Source of the DNA: Planktothrix agardhii NIES-204
GTDB taxonomy: Bacteria > Cyanobacteriota > Cyanobacteriia > Cyanobacteriales > Microcoleaceae
DNA: 64,000 nucleotides
Assembly: GCA_003609755.1 (NCBI GenBank)
Contig: AP017991.1
Location: 558,001-622,000, forward strand
Reading direction: 5' to 3'
Part shown: one piece after another, positions 44,680 to 56,000 of the stretch
How positions within the stretch are numbered: position 1 is the first letter of the stretch
Layout of the letters: every line of letters begins with the position of its first letter
Notes under the pieces: model-generated
The model's input: only the letters and a program-made list of their open reading frames with translations
Told to the model about the DNA's origin: nothing
Database searches by the model: none
Program-made: the position numbers and the translations under genes

Positions 44680-45906
44680 TTATTGTTGTGTATAGGAATT
44701 AAAAATATGCCAACATTCAGTGGCGATCGCCCAATCTTCCTCTGTATGAACCGCTAATATTTTAACCCTTGAATCTGCGGTGGAAATCTCTTGATCAATA
44801 GGGTGAGAGGCATTTTTTTCTAAGTCTAATTTTAAGCCTAAAAACTCCCATCCTTGACAAGCTGCTTCTCGAACTTTTTCGGCGTGTTCTCCGACTCCGG
44901 CGGTAAAAACTAAGGCATCCAAACCGCCTAAATTAGCTAACATTTGTCCGATTCCCATTTTTAAGTGATGAATATACATATCAAAAGCCAGTTTAGCTTG
45001 AGCATTTCCAGCGTTCATTTCTGTTAACACATATCGCAGATCGCCCGACTCCCCGACAATACCTTTTAACCCCGATTCTTTATTTAAAATTTGATTAATT
45101 TGCTGAATATCATATTTATATTGACTGATTAAATATAATACAATGGATGGATCAATAGAACCGCTTCGGGTTCCCATAATTAATCCTTCTAGGGGAGTAA
45201 ATCCCATCGTTGTATTAATACTAATCCCATCTTTAATAGCGGCTAAGGAACATCCATTCCCTAAATGACAGGTAATTAATTTTAAAAATTCTAAAGGTTT
45301 TCCTAGAATTTTCGCCGTTTTTTGAGCGCAATATTTATGGCTAGTCCCATGAAATCCATAGCGTTTGATTCCATCTTGAAAATATTGATAGGGAATGGGA
45401 TAAACCGTGGCATAATCGGGCATGGTTCGATGGAATGCCGTATCAAAAACCGCGACTTGGGGAACATTCCCTAATAGGGTTTCTACGGCTTCAATTCCTT
45501 CTAAATGGGCGGGGTTATGACTGGGAGCGAGGGGAATTAAATCTCTAATTGTTGATTTTACCTTTTGATCAATTAATGTTGCTTCTGAATAGTCTGAACC
45601 TCCATGGACAACTCGATGACCAACTATTGTAATTTCTGAGAAATCATTTAATACTTTGGTTTCCCCTGAAATTAGGGTATTAAATAATTGCGCGATCGCC
45701 TCTGGTTTAGACTTTAAATCTAAGGGATATTCTTGTTTTACCCCTGGAGTTTTTACGGTCATCAAACCTAATTCTTTTGAGGCTGTCCAATCAATATTGG
45801 CTTCCCAAATCGGGTGTAAGGGATAGTCTGGTAATGCTGGTTCTTTAATTTCATACAGACAACTTTTTTGAGAACTTGAACCCGCATTTAATACTAATAT
45901 TTTCAT
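44680..45906 (-). CDS. ackA: Acetate kinase
   Basis: The 408-residue protein begins MKILVLNAGSSSQKSCLYEI (family signature 1). Signature 2 is YGFHGTSHKYCAQKTA, and the ATP-binding CHLGNGCSLAAIKDG and catalytic arginine context VVHGGSDYSEAT are also seen. It interconverts acetyl phosphate and ADP with acetate and ATP. Phosphoketolase lies nearby on the opposite strand, so the enzyme can convert its acetyl phosphate product. The phosphatase gene is 73 bp upstream on the same strand. Confidence 0.95.
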   Translation of the reverse strand: MKILVLNAGSSSQKSCLYEIKEPALPDYPLHPIWEANIDWTASKELGLMTVKTPGVKQEYPLDLKSKPEAIAQLFNTLISGETKVLNDFSEITIVGHRVVHGGSDYSEATLIDQKVKSTIRDLIPLAPSHNPAHLEGIEAVETLLGNVPQVAVFDTAFHRTMPDYATVYPIPYQYFQDGIKRYGFHGTSHKYCAQKTAKILGKPLEFLKLITCHLGNGCSLAAIKDGISINTTMGFTPLEGLIMGTRSGSIDPSIVLYLISQYKYDIQQINQILNKESGLKGIVGESGDLRYVLTEMNAGNAQAKLAFDMYIHHLKMGIGQMLANLGGLDALVFTAGVGEHAEKVREAACQGWEFLGLKLDLEKNASHPIDQEISTADSRVKILAVHTEEDWAIATECWHIFNSYTQQ

Positions 45907-45979
45907 AGGATAAGTTAAGTAAAATTGTGATTAGAATTTAAACTTTTTTATCATTAGATTAATCCTTTAAATCCCTGTT

Positions 45980-46618
45980 TTAAGTCCCAATAGAAGACCG
46001 TAAAGTTTCATCTAAATGACACCGATCTGCTAAAGTATGTAATAACGGCCCGCGAGAAGATAATTCTACTATACTAACAGCCCCCGTTGGCATAACAATG
46101 CGATCGCGAAATCTGCCAATATCAATTCCTAATAATTCACATAACATAATTCTAATCGTGGCTTTATGGGATACAATTAGAATATTACCCGATGGATAAC
46201 GTTCTTCAATTTCTTGAATTACCTGGGAAGAACGGCGAGCAATATCAATTCCTTTTTCCCCTCCTGTTGGCGCATTCCAACCCGGATCAGTTAACCATCT
46301 AACATAATCATCATGGTAATTTTCATTAACGGTTTGGGGAAGTTTTCCTTCCCATTCTCCATAGGCAATTTCTTTTAAACCTTCTCTAAATTGCATTTCT
46401 AAACCCACTAGATCACACAACGGTTTAGCTGTTGCAATAGTTCGTTTCATCGGACTAATAAATACAGCCGTCCAAGGTAAATTATGATAAGATTGGGCAA
46501 ATTGCTCGGCCATTTTTAAGCCATTTTCGGTTAATTCGGGATCTAAATTTCCACAATAACCCCTTTGTTGATTATAGGTGGTTTCTCCATGTCGTAGAAA
46601 ATACAATTTAACAGTCAT
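45980..46618 (-). CDS. Histidine phosphatase family (phosphoglycerate-mutase-like) protein
   Basis: The protein has 212 residues from the ATG at 46618 (MTVKLYFLRHGETTYNQQRG); the longer frame from 46690 adds 24 doubtful residues. The catalytic RHG motif, VFISPMKRTIATAKPL, the acid/base LKEIAYGEWEG and the second histidine in ILIVSHKATIRIML are all present. It may be a cofactor-independent phosphatase of a sugar phosphate or small metabolite; the natural substrate is unknown. It is likely co-transcribed with ackA. Confidence 0.85.
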   Translation of the reverse strand: MTVKLYFLRHGETTYNQQRGYCGNLDPELTENGLKMAEQFAQSYHNLPWTAVFISPMKRTIATAKPLCDLVGLEMQFREGLKEIAYGEWEGKLPQTVNENYHDDYVRWLTDPGWNAPTGGEKGIDIARRSSQVIQEIEERYPSGNILIVSHKATIRIMLCELLGIDIGRFRDRIVMPTGAVSIVELSSRGPLLHTLADRCHLDETLRSSIGT

Positions 46619-46649
46619 AATTTTGATAAAACAATAGAATTCATCCGAA

Positions 46650-46682
46650 CCCCCTAAATCCCCATTAAAAAGGGGGGACTTT
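46650..46682. repeat. CCCCCTAAATCCCC palindromic repeat, inverted copy
   Basis: It is the reverse complement version of the repeat at 24649-24681. It lies in the 396 bp gap between the divergent phosphatase and phosphoketolase genes, close to the phosphatase start. Further copies of GGGGG-type blocks continue to about 46737. Confidence 0.6.
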
Positions 46683-46926
46683 GAGTTCAAGTTCCCCGCT
46701 TATTAAGCGAGGGATCTCTTTTGCATAAAAAAGGGGGTAGTTTAATTTTTAGTTAGCTTAACATATTAGATTCTCAAAAAGTCCTTAAATTTTTATAATT
46801 TAATCTTAATCTTTTATTAATATTTTCGATCTGGGAGCAAATCTTAAAAAAATAGGAAGAATAAAAATATAATATCTCTAAATTCAAAAAGCCGTGCTAT
46901 CATTTAAAGCAATTTTGACATGAGGG

Positions 46927-46960
46927 TATCGTTCAAACAGCAAACAGCAGTTTAACGATA
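46927..46960. promoter_or_regulatory. Inverted repeat in phosphoketolase leader
   Basis: TATCGTT (46927) pairs exactly with AACGATA (46954), with an AAAC/GTTT extension across a one-base bulge. It lies 54 bp before the phosphoketolase ATG. It could be an operator or an RNA hairpin; no regulator can be named. Confidence 0.4.
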
Positions 46961-47014
46961 TCTTAATGATCTCAATTCTTGAAAAACTAAAAACCTTTAT
47001 AACAGTCAGGACTT

Positions 47015-49423
47015 ATGGTATCTGCACCAGATAGACCCATGGAGACGAGTAACCCTCTGAGTGAGGATGAACTGCGTAAGATTGATGCCTACTGGCGAGC
47101 TTGTAATTATCTAGCCGTTGGCATGATTTATTTACGAGAAAATCCTTTGTTAAAAGAATCCCTAAAGCCCTCAGATGTCAAACATCGGCTGTTAGGACAT
47201 TGGGGTTCCAGTCCCGGGTTGAGCTTTATCTACATTCACCTCAACCGACTGATTAAAAAATACGACCTGGATATGATTTATCTAGCTGGCCCAGGTCATG
47301 GTGCCCCAGGGGTATTAGCTCCGGTTTACTTAGAAGGAACCTACTCAGAAATTTATCCCAATATCAGCGAAGACGCCGAGGGGATGCAAAAATTCTTTAA
47401 ACAGTTCTCGTTTCCTGGTGGTATTGGGAGCCACTGTACCCCAGAAACCCCCGGTTCCATCCATGAAGGAGGAGAGCTAGGCTATAGTTTATCTCATGCC
47501 TATGGGTCTGTGTTTGATAACCCGGACTTAATCTCCGTTTGCGTCGTTGGGGATGGAGAAGCCGAAACCGGAGCTTTAGCAACTGCTTGGCATTCTAACA
47601 AATTTATTAACCCGATTCGGGATGGGGCCGTATTGCCTGTTCTGCATTTGAATGGCTACAAAATCGCTAACCCCACTATTTTATCGCGGATTAGCCATGA
47701 AGAATTGGAAGCCTTATTTAAAGGTTATGGCTATAAACCCTATTTTGTCGAAGGGTGTGACCCCGCATTGATGCACCAAAAAATGGCAGATATCCTGGAA
47801 ACAGCCATTTCTGAAATTAAAGCCATTCAAGCTGAAGCCCGGTCAACGGGAATTGCTAAACGTCCCCTGTGGCCGATGATTGTATTGCGGAGTCCCAAAG
47901 GCTGGACTGGCCCAACGGAGGTCAATGGCCATAAAGTTGAAGGTTTTTGGCGGTCGCACCAAGTGCCAATGGCTGATGTCACCACCAACCCCACCCATCT
48001 CAAGTTATTAGAAGATTGGATGCGGAGTTATAAGCCCGAAGAACTGTTTGATGCCAACGGCCGTTTAATTCCCGAACTGAAAACTTTGGCCCCCCAAGGT
48101 ACAAAACGAATGAGTGCCAGTCCCCATGCAAACGGGGGTGTGCTGCGTAAAGACCTACGATTGCAGGACTTTCGGGACTATGGTGTGCCTGTGGAATACC
48201 CCGGTAAGTCCGAGGTGGAAAATACCAACCCCCTAGGAAAATTCCTCCGGGATGTGATGCGAAATAATCTGCAAAATTTCCGCGTATTTGGCCCCGATGA
48301 AACGGCTTCTAATCGCTTAAATGCGATATATGAGGTTAGTAAAAAAACCTGGATGGGGGACTTTTTACCAGAGGATTTAGATGGGAGTGAACTGGCAACC
48401 GATGGCCGGGTGATGGAAATCCTGAGTGAGCATACCTTAGAAGGATGGTTAGAAGGCTATTTACTCACCGGACGTCATGGATTTTTCCATACTTATGAAG
48501 CCTTTGCTCACGTGATTGATTCGATGTTTAATCAACACGCGAAATGGTTGGATATTTGCCGAAATGAAGTGTCTTGGCGATCGCCAATTTCTTCTTTGAA
48601 TATTCTCCTATCTTCAACGGTTTGGCGTCAAGATCATAACGGGTTTAGTCATCAAGACCCGGGCTTTTTAGATGTGGTAACGAATAAAAGTGCCAGTGTT
48701 ACCCGAATTTATTTACCACCCGATGCGAACTGTTTATTATCGGTTGCTGACCATTGTTTAAAGAGTACCAATTATATCAATGTGATTGTGGCAGATAAAC
48801 AGAAACATCTGCAATTTTTGACAATGGATGAAGCCATTAAACATTGTACAAAAGGGATTGGAATTTGGGAATGGGCAAGCAGTGATGACTGTGGAAAAGA
48901 TCCTGATATTCCTGATGTAATTATGGCGGGTTGTGGTGATGTGGCGACGATGGAATCTCTCGCAGCTACGGCAATTTTACGCGAAGAAATTCCAGATCTA
49001 AAAGTTAGATTTGTCAACGTGGTGGATTTATTTAAGTTACAACCCGATACGGAACATCCCCACGGTTTATCCGACCGAGATTTTGATAGTTTGTTTACGA
49101 CAGATAAACCAATTATCTTTAATTTCCATGGCTATCCTTGGTTAATTCACAAGTTAGCCTATCGTCGGAAAAATCACGCGAATATGCACGTCAGAGGCTA
49201 TAAAGAGAAGGGGAATATTAATACTCCTTTAGAGTTGGCAATTAATAACCAAGTTGACCGTTTTAACCTGGTTATAGATGTAATTGACCGAGTGCCTAAA
49301 TTGGGTTCGGCGGCGGCCTATGTCCGGGAACGGATGAAAAATGCGATCATCGAAAATGTCAATTATGCCCATGAACATGGCATTGACAAAGATGAAATTG
49401 TGAATTGGAAATGGCCGTTTTAA
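47015..49423 (+). CDS. xfp: Phosphoketolase (xylulose-5-P/fructose-6-P)
   Basis: The 802-residue length is normal. Thiamine-diphosphate motifs include [59 protein letters not shown], and [19 protein letters not shown]. The C-terminal half includes LIVEKGS-like [18 protein letters not shown] and [15 protein letters not shown]. It cleaves xylulose 5-P or fructose 6-P with phosphate to acetyl-P plus glyceraldehyde 3-P or erythrose 4-P. ackA is just across the divergent gap. Confidence 0.96.
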   Translation: MVSAPDRPMETSNPLSEDELRKIDAYWRACNYLAVGMIYLRENPLLKESLKPSDVKHRLLGHWGSSPGLSFIYIHLNRLIKKYDLDMIYLAGPGHGAPGVLAPVYLEGTYSEIYPNISEDAEGMQKFFKQFSFPGGIGSHCTPETPGSIHEGGELGYSLSHAYGSVFDNPDLISVCVVGDGEAETGALATAWHSNKFINPIRDGAVLPVLHLNGYKIANPTILSRISHEELEALFKGYGYKPYFVEGCDPALMHQKMADILETAISEIKAIQAEARSTGIAKRPLWPMIVLRSPKGWTGPTEVNGHKVEGFWRSHQVPMADVTTNPTHLKLLEDWMRSYKPEELFDANGRLIPELKTLAPQGTKRMSASPHANGGVLRKDLRLQDFRDYGVPVEYPGKSEVENTNPLGKFLRDVMRNNLQNFRVFGPDETASNRLNAIYEVSKKTWMGDFLPEDLDGSELATDGRVMEILSEHTLEGWLEGYLLTGRHGFFHTYEAFAHVIDSMFNQHAKWLDICRNEVSWRSPISSLNILLSSTVWRQDHNGFSHQDPGFLDVVTNKSASVTRIYLPPDANCLLSVADHCLKSTNYINVIVADKQKHLQFLTMDEAIKHCTKGIGIWEWASSDDCGKDPDIPDVIMAGCGDVATMESLAATAILREEIPDLKVRFVNVVDLFKLQPDTEHPHGLSDRDFDSLFTTDKPIIFNFHGYPWLIHKLAYRRKNHANMHVRGYKEKGNINTPLELAINNQVDRFNLVIDVIDRVPKLGSAAAYVRERMKNAIIENVNYAHEHGIDKDEIVNWKWPF

Positions 49424-49448
49424 ATTCCTAGAAACCGGGTTTCTCCCC

Positions 49449-49644
49449 CAGGGCTGTTTCATTCTCAAGGCAGATTCCTTTGTGACCTCTCCCCCACCCC
49501 CTCGACCGCATGGAGAGGGGAGAATTTTTGTTACTCTTAAATCAGAAATGGTATTTAGTAATATTAATTGCTCCCCCTTCCCTTGCAGGGAAGGGGCTGG
49601 GGGGTTAGGTCATACAAATTTTGGGAGAAAATGAAACAGCCATG
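49449..49644. mobile_element. MITE-like element, copy 2
   Basis: This copy has the same terminal CAGGGCTGTTTCATT and ATGAAACAGCC(A)TG, with CTCTCCCCC and GGGGAGGG-type arms. It is about 196 bp and internally reversed relative to the 41918 copy. GGGTTTCT lies near both ends (49438 and 49646), a possible 8 bp target duplication. It lies between phosphoketolase and the direct repeat before the giant gene. Confidence 0.65.
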
Positions 49645-49687
49645 GGGGTTTCTGTATACCCGCACTAAGTCCCCAGAAACCCGGCTT

Positions 49688-50013
49688 CTCATTATGAACA
49701 TATATTAATATCCGTCTAAAACCCCTATAAAACGGGGGATTTGACGTATATTCCCGCTTTGTATCCCAGATTTTTGTATTAATTTATTTTCTAAATTAAG
49801 TAATTTCACGGGATTTGAGCAGTTTACAACAATTAAAAATTACCTTTAACTGAATGACGTTAAAAATGGCTCTTAATCCTTGCCAGAATTAGGTTTTAAC
49901 ATTTTTTATGGATGACACCTCACTTGCTTTTTTGATACTTAAAAAATATTAGTAATGAGCCCATTTTCGTGATATAATACTTTTTATTGAGATAGAAGGC
50001 TTAACTAGGCCTC
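49688..50013 (+). repeat. 325 bp direct repeat A, promoter region of the giant protease gene
   Basis: It is about 95% identical to 62016-62340 (copy B), beginning CTCATTATGAACATATATTA and ending TTAACTAGGCCTC. TATAAT at 49973 is a likely -10 and the -35 is poor (TTAGTA). The giant gene ATG lies 65 bp downstream with an AGGAG ribosome site. The two copies bracket the giant gene. The rest of 49424-50077 is MITE copy 2 and an AGAAACCCGG repeat. Confidence 0.9.
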
Positions 50014-50077
50014 TGAGAGTAAATGGTATTTCTACCAGAGTCTATCTCCACCCGTTTATTATCAGTATAGGAGCATT

Positions 50078-53000
50078 ATGGATACGGATTTTAGCTCAGA
50101 CCGCGTAATAGTCAAACTAAAGCCCGGAGCTAATTCCAATGAAATTAGCAACTTACAGGCGCAAATCGGAGTCACAAAAGTTAGCACAGCCTCACAACTT
50201 GGGATTGACATTTGGCAGATTCCTTCAGGAACAGTTGAAAAAATAATATCGACTTATAAGAATGATCCCCGCTTCGAGTACATCGAGCCGGATTATATCA
50301 TCACCCTTGAAGATGTCGAAAAACCGAGTTCTGCTACAGAAAGTTCAGAAAAAATTACTCCCCAAGCCACCACTCCTAACGATCCTGGCTATTCCCAACT
50401 TTGGGGACTCAATAACACCGGTCAAAGTGGGGGGACAGCCGATGCCGATATTGATGCTCCCGAAGCGTGGGATATTCAAAAGGGCAACCAAAACTTAGTT
50501 ATCGGTGTGATTGATACCGGCGTTGATTACAACCACCCGGACTTATCGGCGAATATCTGGACAAATCCAGGGGAAATCGCAGGCGATGGCATTGATAACG
50601 ACAGTAACGGATATATTGATGATGTCCGGGGTTGGGACTTTGCCTATAACGACAATAACCCGATGGATGTGCATGGACACGGAACCCACGTTGCTGGAAC
50701 TATTGCCGGAAAAGGTAATAACGGCGTTGGAGTGACAGGGGTTGCTTGGAATGCCAAGATTATGCCACTTAAGTTTTTAAATGATAGTGGTTCCGGCTAT
50801 ACATCCAATGCCATCCTAGCGATTAACTATGCAACAGCCAAGGGAGTCAAACTTACTAATAACTCTTGGGGAGGCGGTGGCTATAGTCAAGCTCTCTACG
50901 ATGCCATCAATACTGCCGGACAACAGGGAGCGTTATTCATTGCGGCGGCGGGTAATAGTTCGCAAAACACAGACACAACCCCTGCTTACCCGGCCAGCTA
51001 CGACCTAGCTAATATTATCTCTGTTGCCTCAACCACCCGCACCGATGGATTGTCCTGGTTTTCTAACTACGGAGCCACCACTGTAGATTTAGGTGCGCCC
51101 GGTTCGGATATTTATAGCGCCTGGCCTAACTCTACCTACAATACTATCTCTGGGACATCAATGGCATCTCCCCATGTCACCGGGGCGGCGGCGTTGCTGT
51201 GGTCTCAAAATCCCACTTGGACAGCACAGCAGGTTAAGAATAGCCTCATGTCAACTGGGGACTCGATTTCTGCCCTCAATGGCAAAACTGTCTCCGGGAA
51301 GCGGTTGAATATTTATAACGCTTTAGCACCTGCTGATACCACCCCACCCACAGCCAGCAGTTTCACTCCTGCCGATAATGCCACAGGCGTTGCCGTTGCT
51401 GCTAACTTAGTGGTTAACTTCAGTGAAGCGATTCAAAAAGGTAGTGGCAATATTGTTATCAAGAAAGTCTCGGATAATTCTGTTGTCGAAACCATTGCGG
51501 TTACTAACAGTAATGTCACCGTTAGTGGCAGTCAACTGACAATTAACCCAACTAATGACTTAGCACAAGGCACAGATTATTATGTAGAAATTGCCAACGG
51601 TGCGATTAAGGATATTGCAGGGAATAATTATGCGGGTATTACTGGTAATAGCACTTGGAATTTTACCACCACCAGCCAAAGTTCAGGCTCTTTTACCGAA
51701 GATACTTCTATTTCCCTTCCCGGTGTTTACTACAGTTCCGTAGCTTGGGCGGACTACAGCGGAGACGGTAAACAGGACTTCCTGTTGACGGGTTACTCAA
51801 ATTCAGGCCGCATCTCCAAACTGTACAAAAACACGGGCAGTGGGTTCAGCGAAGATACCACTATTTCCCTTCCTGGTGTCGATGGTTCCGTAGCCTGGGC
51901 GGACTACAGCGGAGACGGTAAACAGGACTTCCTGTTGACGGGTTGGTCAAGTTCAGGCTACATCTCCAAACTGTACAAAAACACGGGCAGTGGGTTCAGC
52001 GAAGATACCTCTGTTTCCCTTCCTGGTGTTTACTGGGGTTCCGTAGCCTGGGCGGACTACAGCGGGGATGGTAAACAGGACTTCCTGTTGACGGGTTCCT
52101 CAAGTTCAGGCGGCATCTCCAAACTGTACAAAAACACGGGCAGTGGGTTCAGCGAAGATACCTCTGTTTCCCTTCCTGGTGTTTACTGGGGTTCCGTAGC
52201 CTGGGCGGACTACAGCGGGGATGGTAAACAGGACTTCCTGTTGACGGGTTACTCAAGTTCAGGCTACATCTCCAAACTGTACAAAAACACGGGCAGTGGG
52301 TTCAGCGAAGATACCTCTATTTCCCTTCCTGGTGTTTACTTGGGTTCCGTAGCTTGGGCGGACTACAGCGGAGACGGTAAACAGGACTTCCTGTTGACGG
52401 GTGTGACAAGTTCAGGCTACATCTCCAAACTGTACAAAAACACGGGCAGTGGGTTCAGCGAAGATACCTCTATTTCCCTTCCTGGTGTTTACTTGGGTTC
52501 CGTAGCTTGGGCGGACTACAGCGGAGACGGTAAACAGGACTTCCTGTTGACGGGTTACTCAAGTTCAGGCAGCCTCATCTCCAAACTGTACAAGAACACG
52601 GGCAGTGGGTTCAGCGAAGATACCTCTGTTTCCCTTCCCGGTGTTTACTACAGTTCCGTAGCTTGGGCGGACTACAGCGGGGATGGCAAACAGGACTTCC
52701 TGTTGACGGGTTGGTCAAGTTCAGGCAGCTACATCTCCAAACTGTACAAAAACACTGCCACACCTTCTGACACCACCCCACCCACAGCCAGCAGTTTCAC
52801 TCCTGCCGATAATGCCACAGGCGTTGCCGTTGGTGCTAACTTAGTGGTTAACTTCAGCGAAGCCATTCAAAAAGGTAGTGGCAATATTGTTATCAAGAAA
52901 GTCTCGGATAATTCTGTTGTCGAAACCATTGCGGTTACTAACAGTAATGTCACCGTTAGTGGCAGTCAACTGACAATTAACCCAACTAATGACTTAGCAC

Positions 53001-56000
53001 AAGGCACAGATTATTATGTAGAAATTGCCAACGCTGCGATTAAGGATATTGCGGGGAATAATTATGCCGGTATTACTGGTAATAGCACCTGGAATTTCAA
53101 AACCGTCGCCCCCACTGACACCACCCCACCTACAGCTAATAGTTTCACTCCTGCCGATAATGCCACAGGGGTAGCCGTTGCTGCTAACTTAGTGGTCAAC
53201 TTCAGTGAAGCGATTCAAAAAGGTAGTGGCAATATTGTTATCAAGAAAGTCTCGGATAATTCTGTTGTCGAAACCATTGCGGTTACTAACAGTAATGTCA
53301 CCGTTAGTGGCAGTCAACTGACCATTAACCCAACCAATGACTTAGCACAAGGCACAGATTATTATGTAGAAATTGCCAACGGTGCGATTAAGGATATTGC
53401 GGGGAATAATTATGCCGGTATTACTGGTAATAGCACTTGGAATTTTACCACTACAAGTCCCAGTTCAGGCTCTTTTACCGAAGATACTTCTATTTCCCTT
53501 CCTGGTGTTTACGTCAGTTCCGTAGCCTGGGCGGACTACAGCGGAGACGGTAAACAGGACTTCCTGTTGACGGGTTACTCAAATTCAGGCAGCTACATCT
53601 CCAAACTTTACAAAAACACGGGCAGTGGGTTCAGCGAAGATACCTCTGTTTCCCTTCCTGGTGTTTCCTGGGGTTCCGTAGCCTGGGCGGACTACAGCGG
53701 GGATGGCAAACAGGATTTCCTGTTGACGGGTTACACAAATTCAGGCAACCTCATCTCCAAACTGTACAAAAACACGGGCAGTGGCTTCAGCGAAGATACC
53801 TCTGTTTCCCTTCCTGGTGTTTACTACAGTTCCGTAGCCTGGGCGGACTACAGCGGGGATGGCAAACAGGATTTCCTGTTGACGGGTTACACAAATTCAG
53901 GCAACCTCATCTCCAAACTGTACAAAAACACGGGCAGTGGCTTCAGCGAAGATACTTCTATTTCCCTTCCTGGTGTTTACGTCAGTTCCGTAGCCTGGGC
54001 GGACTACAGCGGAGACGGTAAACAGGACTTCCTGTTGACGGGTTTGACAAGTTCAGGCAGCCGCATCTCCAAACTGTACAAAAACACGGGCAGTGGGTTC
54101 AGCGAAGATACCTCTGTTTCCCTTCCTGGTGTTGAAGCCAGTTCCGTAGCCTGGGCGGACTACAGCGGGGATGGTAAACAGGACTTCCTGTTGACGGGTT
54201 ACTCAAGTTCAGGCTACATCTCCAAACTGTACAAAAACACGGGCAGTGGGTTCAGCGAAGATACCACTATTTCCCTTCCTGGTGTTTACTGGGGTTCCGT
54301 AGCCTGGGCGGACTACAACGGAGACGGCAAACAGGACTTCCTGTTGACGGCTTGGTCAAGTTCAGGCAACCCCATCTCCAAACTGTACAAGAACACGGGC
54401 AGTGGGTTCAGCGAAGATACCACTGTTTCCCTTCCTGGTGTTGGGGGCAGTTCCGTAGCCTGGGCGGACTACAGCGGGGACGGTAAACAGGACTTCCTGT
54501 TGACGGGTTGGACGGGTTCAAACAGCATCTCCAAACTGTACAAAAACACTGCCACACCTTCTGACACCACCCCACCCACAGCCAGCAGTTTCAGCCCCGT
54601 TGATAATGCCACAGGCGTTGCCGTTGCTGCTAACTTAGTGGTTAACTTCAGCGAAGCCATTCAAAAAGGTAGTGGCAATATTGTTATCAAGAAAGTCTCG
54701 GATAATTCTGTTGTCGAAACCATTGCGGTTACTAACAGTAATGTCACCGTTAGTGGCAGTCAACTGACAATTAACCCAACCAATGACTTAGCACAAGGTA
54801 CAGATTATTATGTAGAAATTGCCAACGGTGCGATTAAGGATATTGCGGGGAATAATTATGCGGGTATTACTGGCAATAGCACCTGGAATTTCCAAACCGT
54901 TGCCCCCACTGACACCACCCCACCTACAGCTAATAGTTTCACTCCTGCCGATAATGCCACAGGGGTAGCCGTTGCTGCTAACTTAGTGGTCAACTTCAGT
55001 GAAGCGATTCAAAAAGGTAGTGGCAATATTGTTATCAAGAAAGTCTCGGATAATTCTGTTGTCGAAACCATTGCGGTTACTAACAGTAATGTCACCGTTA
55101 GTGGCAGTCAACTGACAATTAACCCAACTAATGACTTAGCACAAGGCACAGATTATTATGTAGAAATTGCCAACGCTGCGATTAAGGATATTGCGGGGAA
55201 TAATTATGCCGGTATTACTGGTAATAGCACCTGGAATTTCAAAACCGTCGCCCCCACTGACACCACCCCACCTACAGCTAATAGTTTCACTCCTGCCGAT
55301 AATGCCACAGGGGTAGCCGTTGCTGCTAACTTAGTGGTCAACTTCAGTGAAGCGATTCAAAAAGGTAGTGGCAATATTGTTATCAAGAAAGTCTCGGATA
55401 ATTCTGTTGTCGAAACCATTGCGGTTACTAACAGTAATGTCACCGTTAGTGGCAGTCAACTGACCATTAACCCAACCAATGACTTAGCACAAGGCACAGA
55501 TTATTATGTAGAAATTGCCAACGGTGCGATTAAGGATATTGCGGGGAATAATTATGCCGGTATTACTGGTAATAGCACTTGGAATTTTACCACTACAAGT
55601 CCCAGTTCAGGCTCTTTTACCGAAGATACTTCTATTTCCCTTCCTGGTGTTTACGTCAGTTCCGTAGCCTGGGCGGACTACAGCGGAGACGGTAAACAGG
55701 ACTTCCTGTTGACGGGTTACTCAAATTCAGGCAGCTACATCTCCAAACTTTACAAAAACACGGGCAGTGGGTTCAGCGAAGATACCTCTGTTTCCCTTCC
55801 TGGTGTTTCCTGGGGTTCCGTAGCCTGGGCGGACTACAGCGGGGATGGCAAACAGGATTTCCTGTTGACGGGTTACACAAATTCAGGCAACCTCATCTCC
55901 AAACTGTACAAAAACACGGGCAGTGGCTTCAGCGAAGATACCTCTGTTTCCCTTCCTGGTGTTTACTACAGTTCCGTAGCCTGGGCGGACTACAGCGGGG

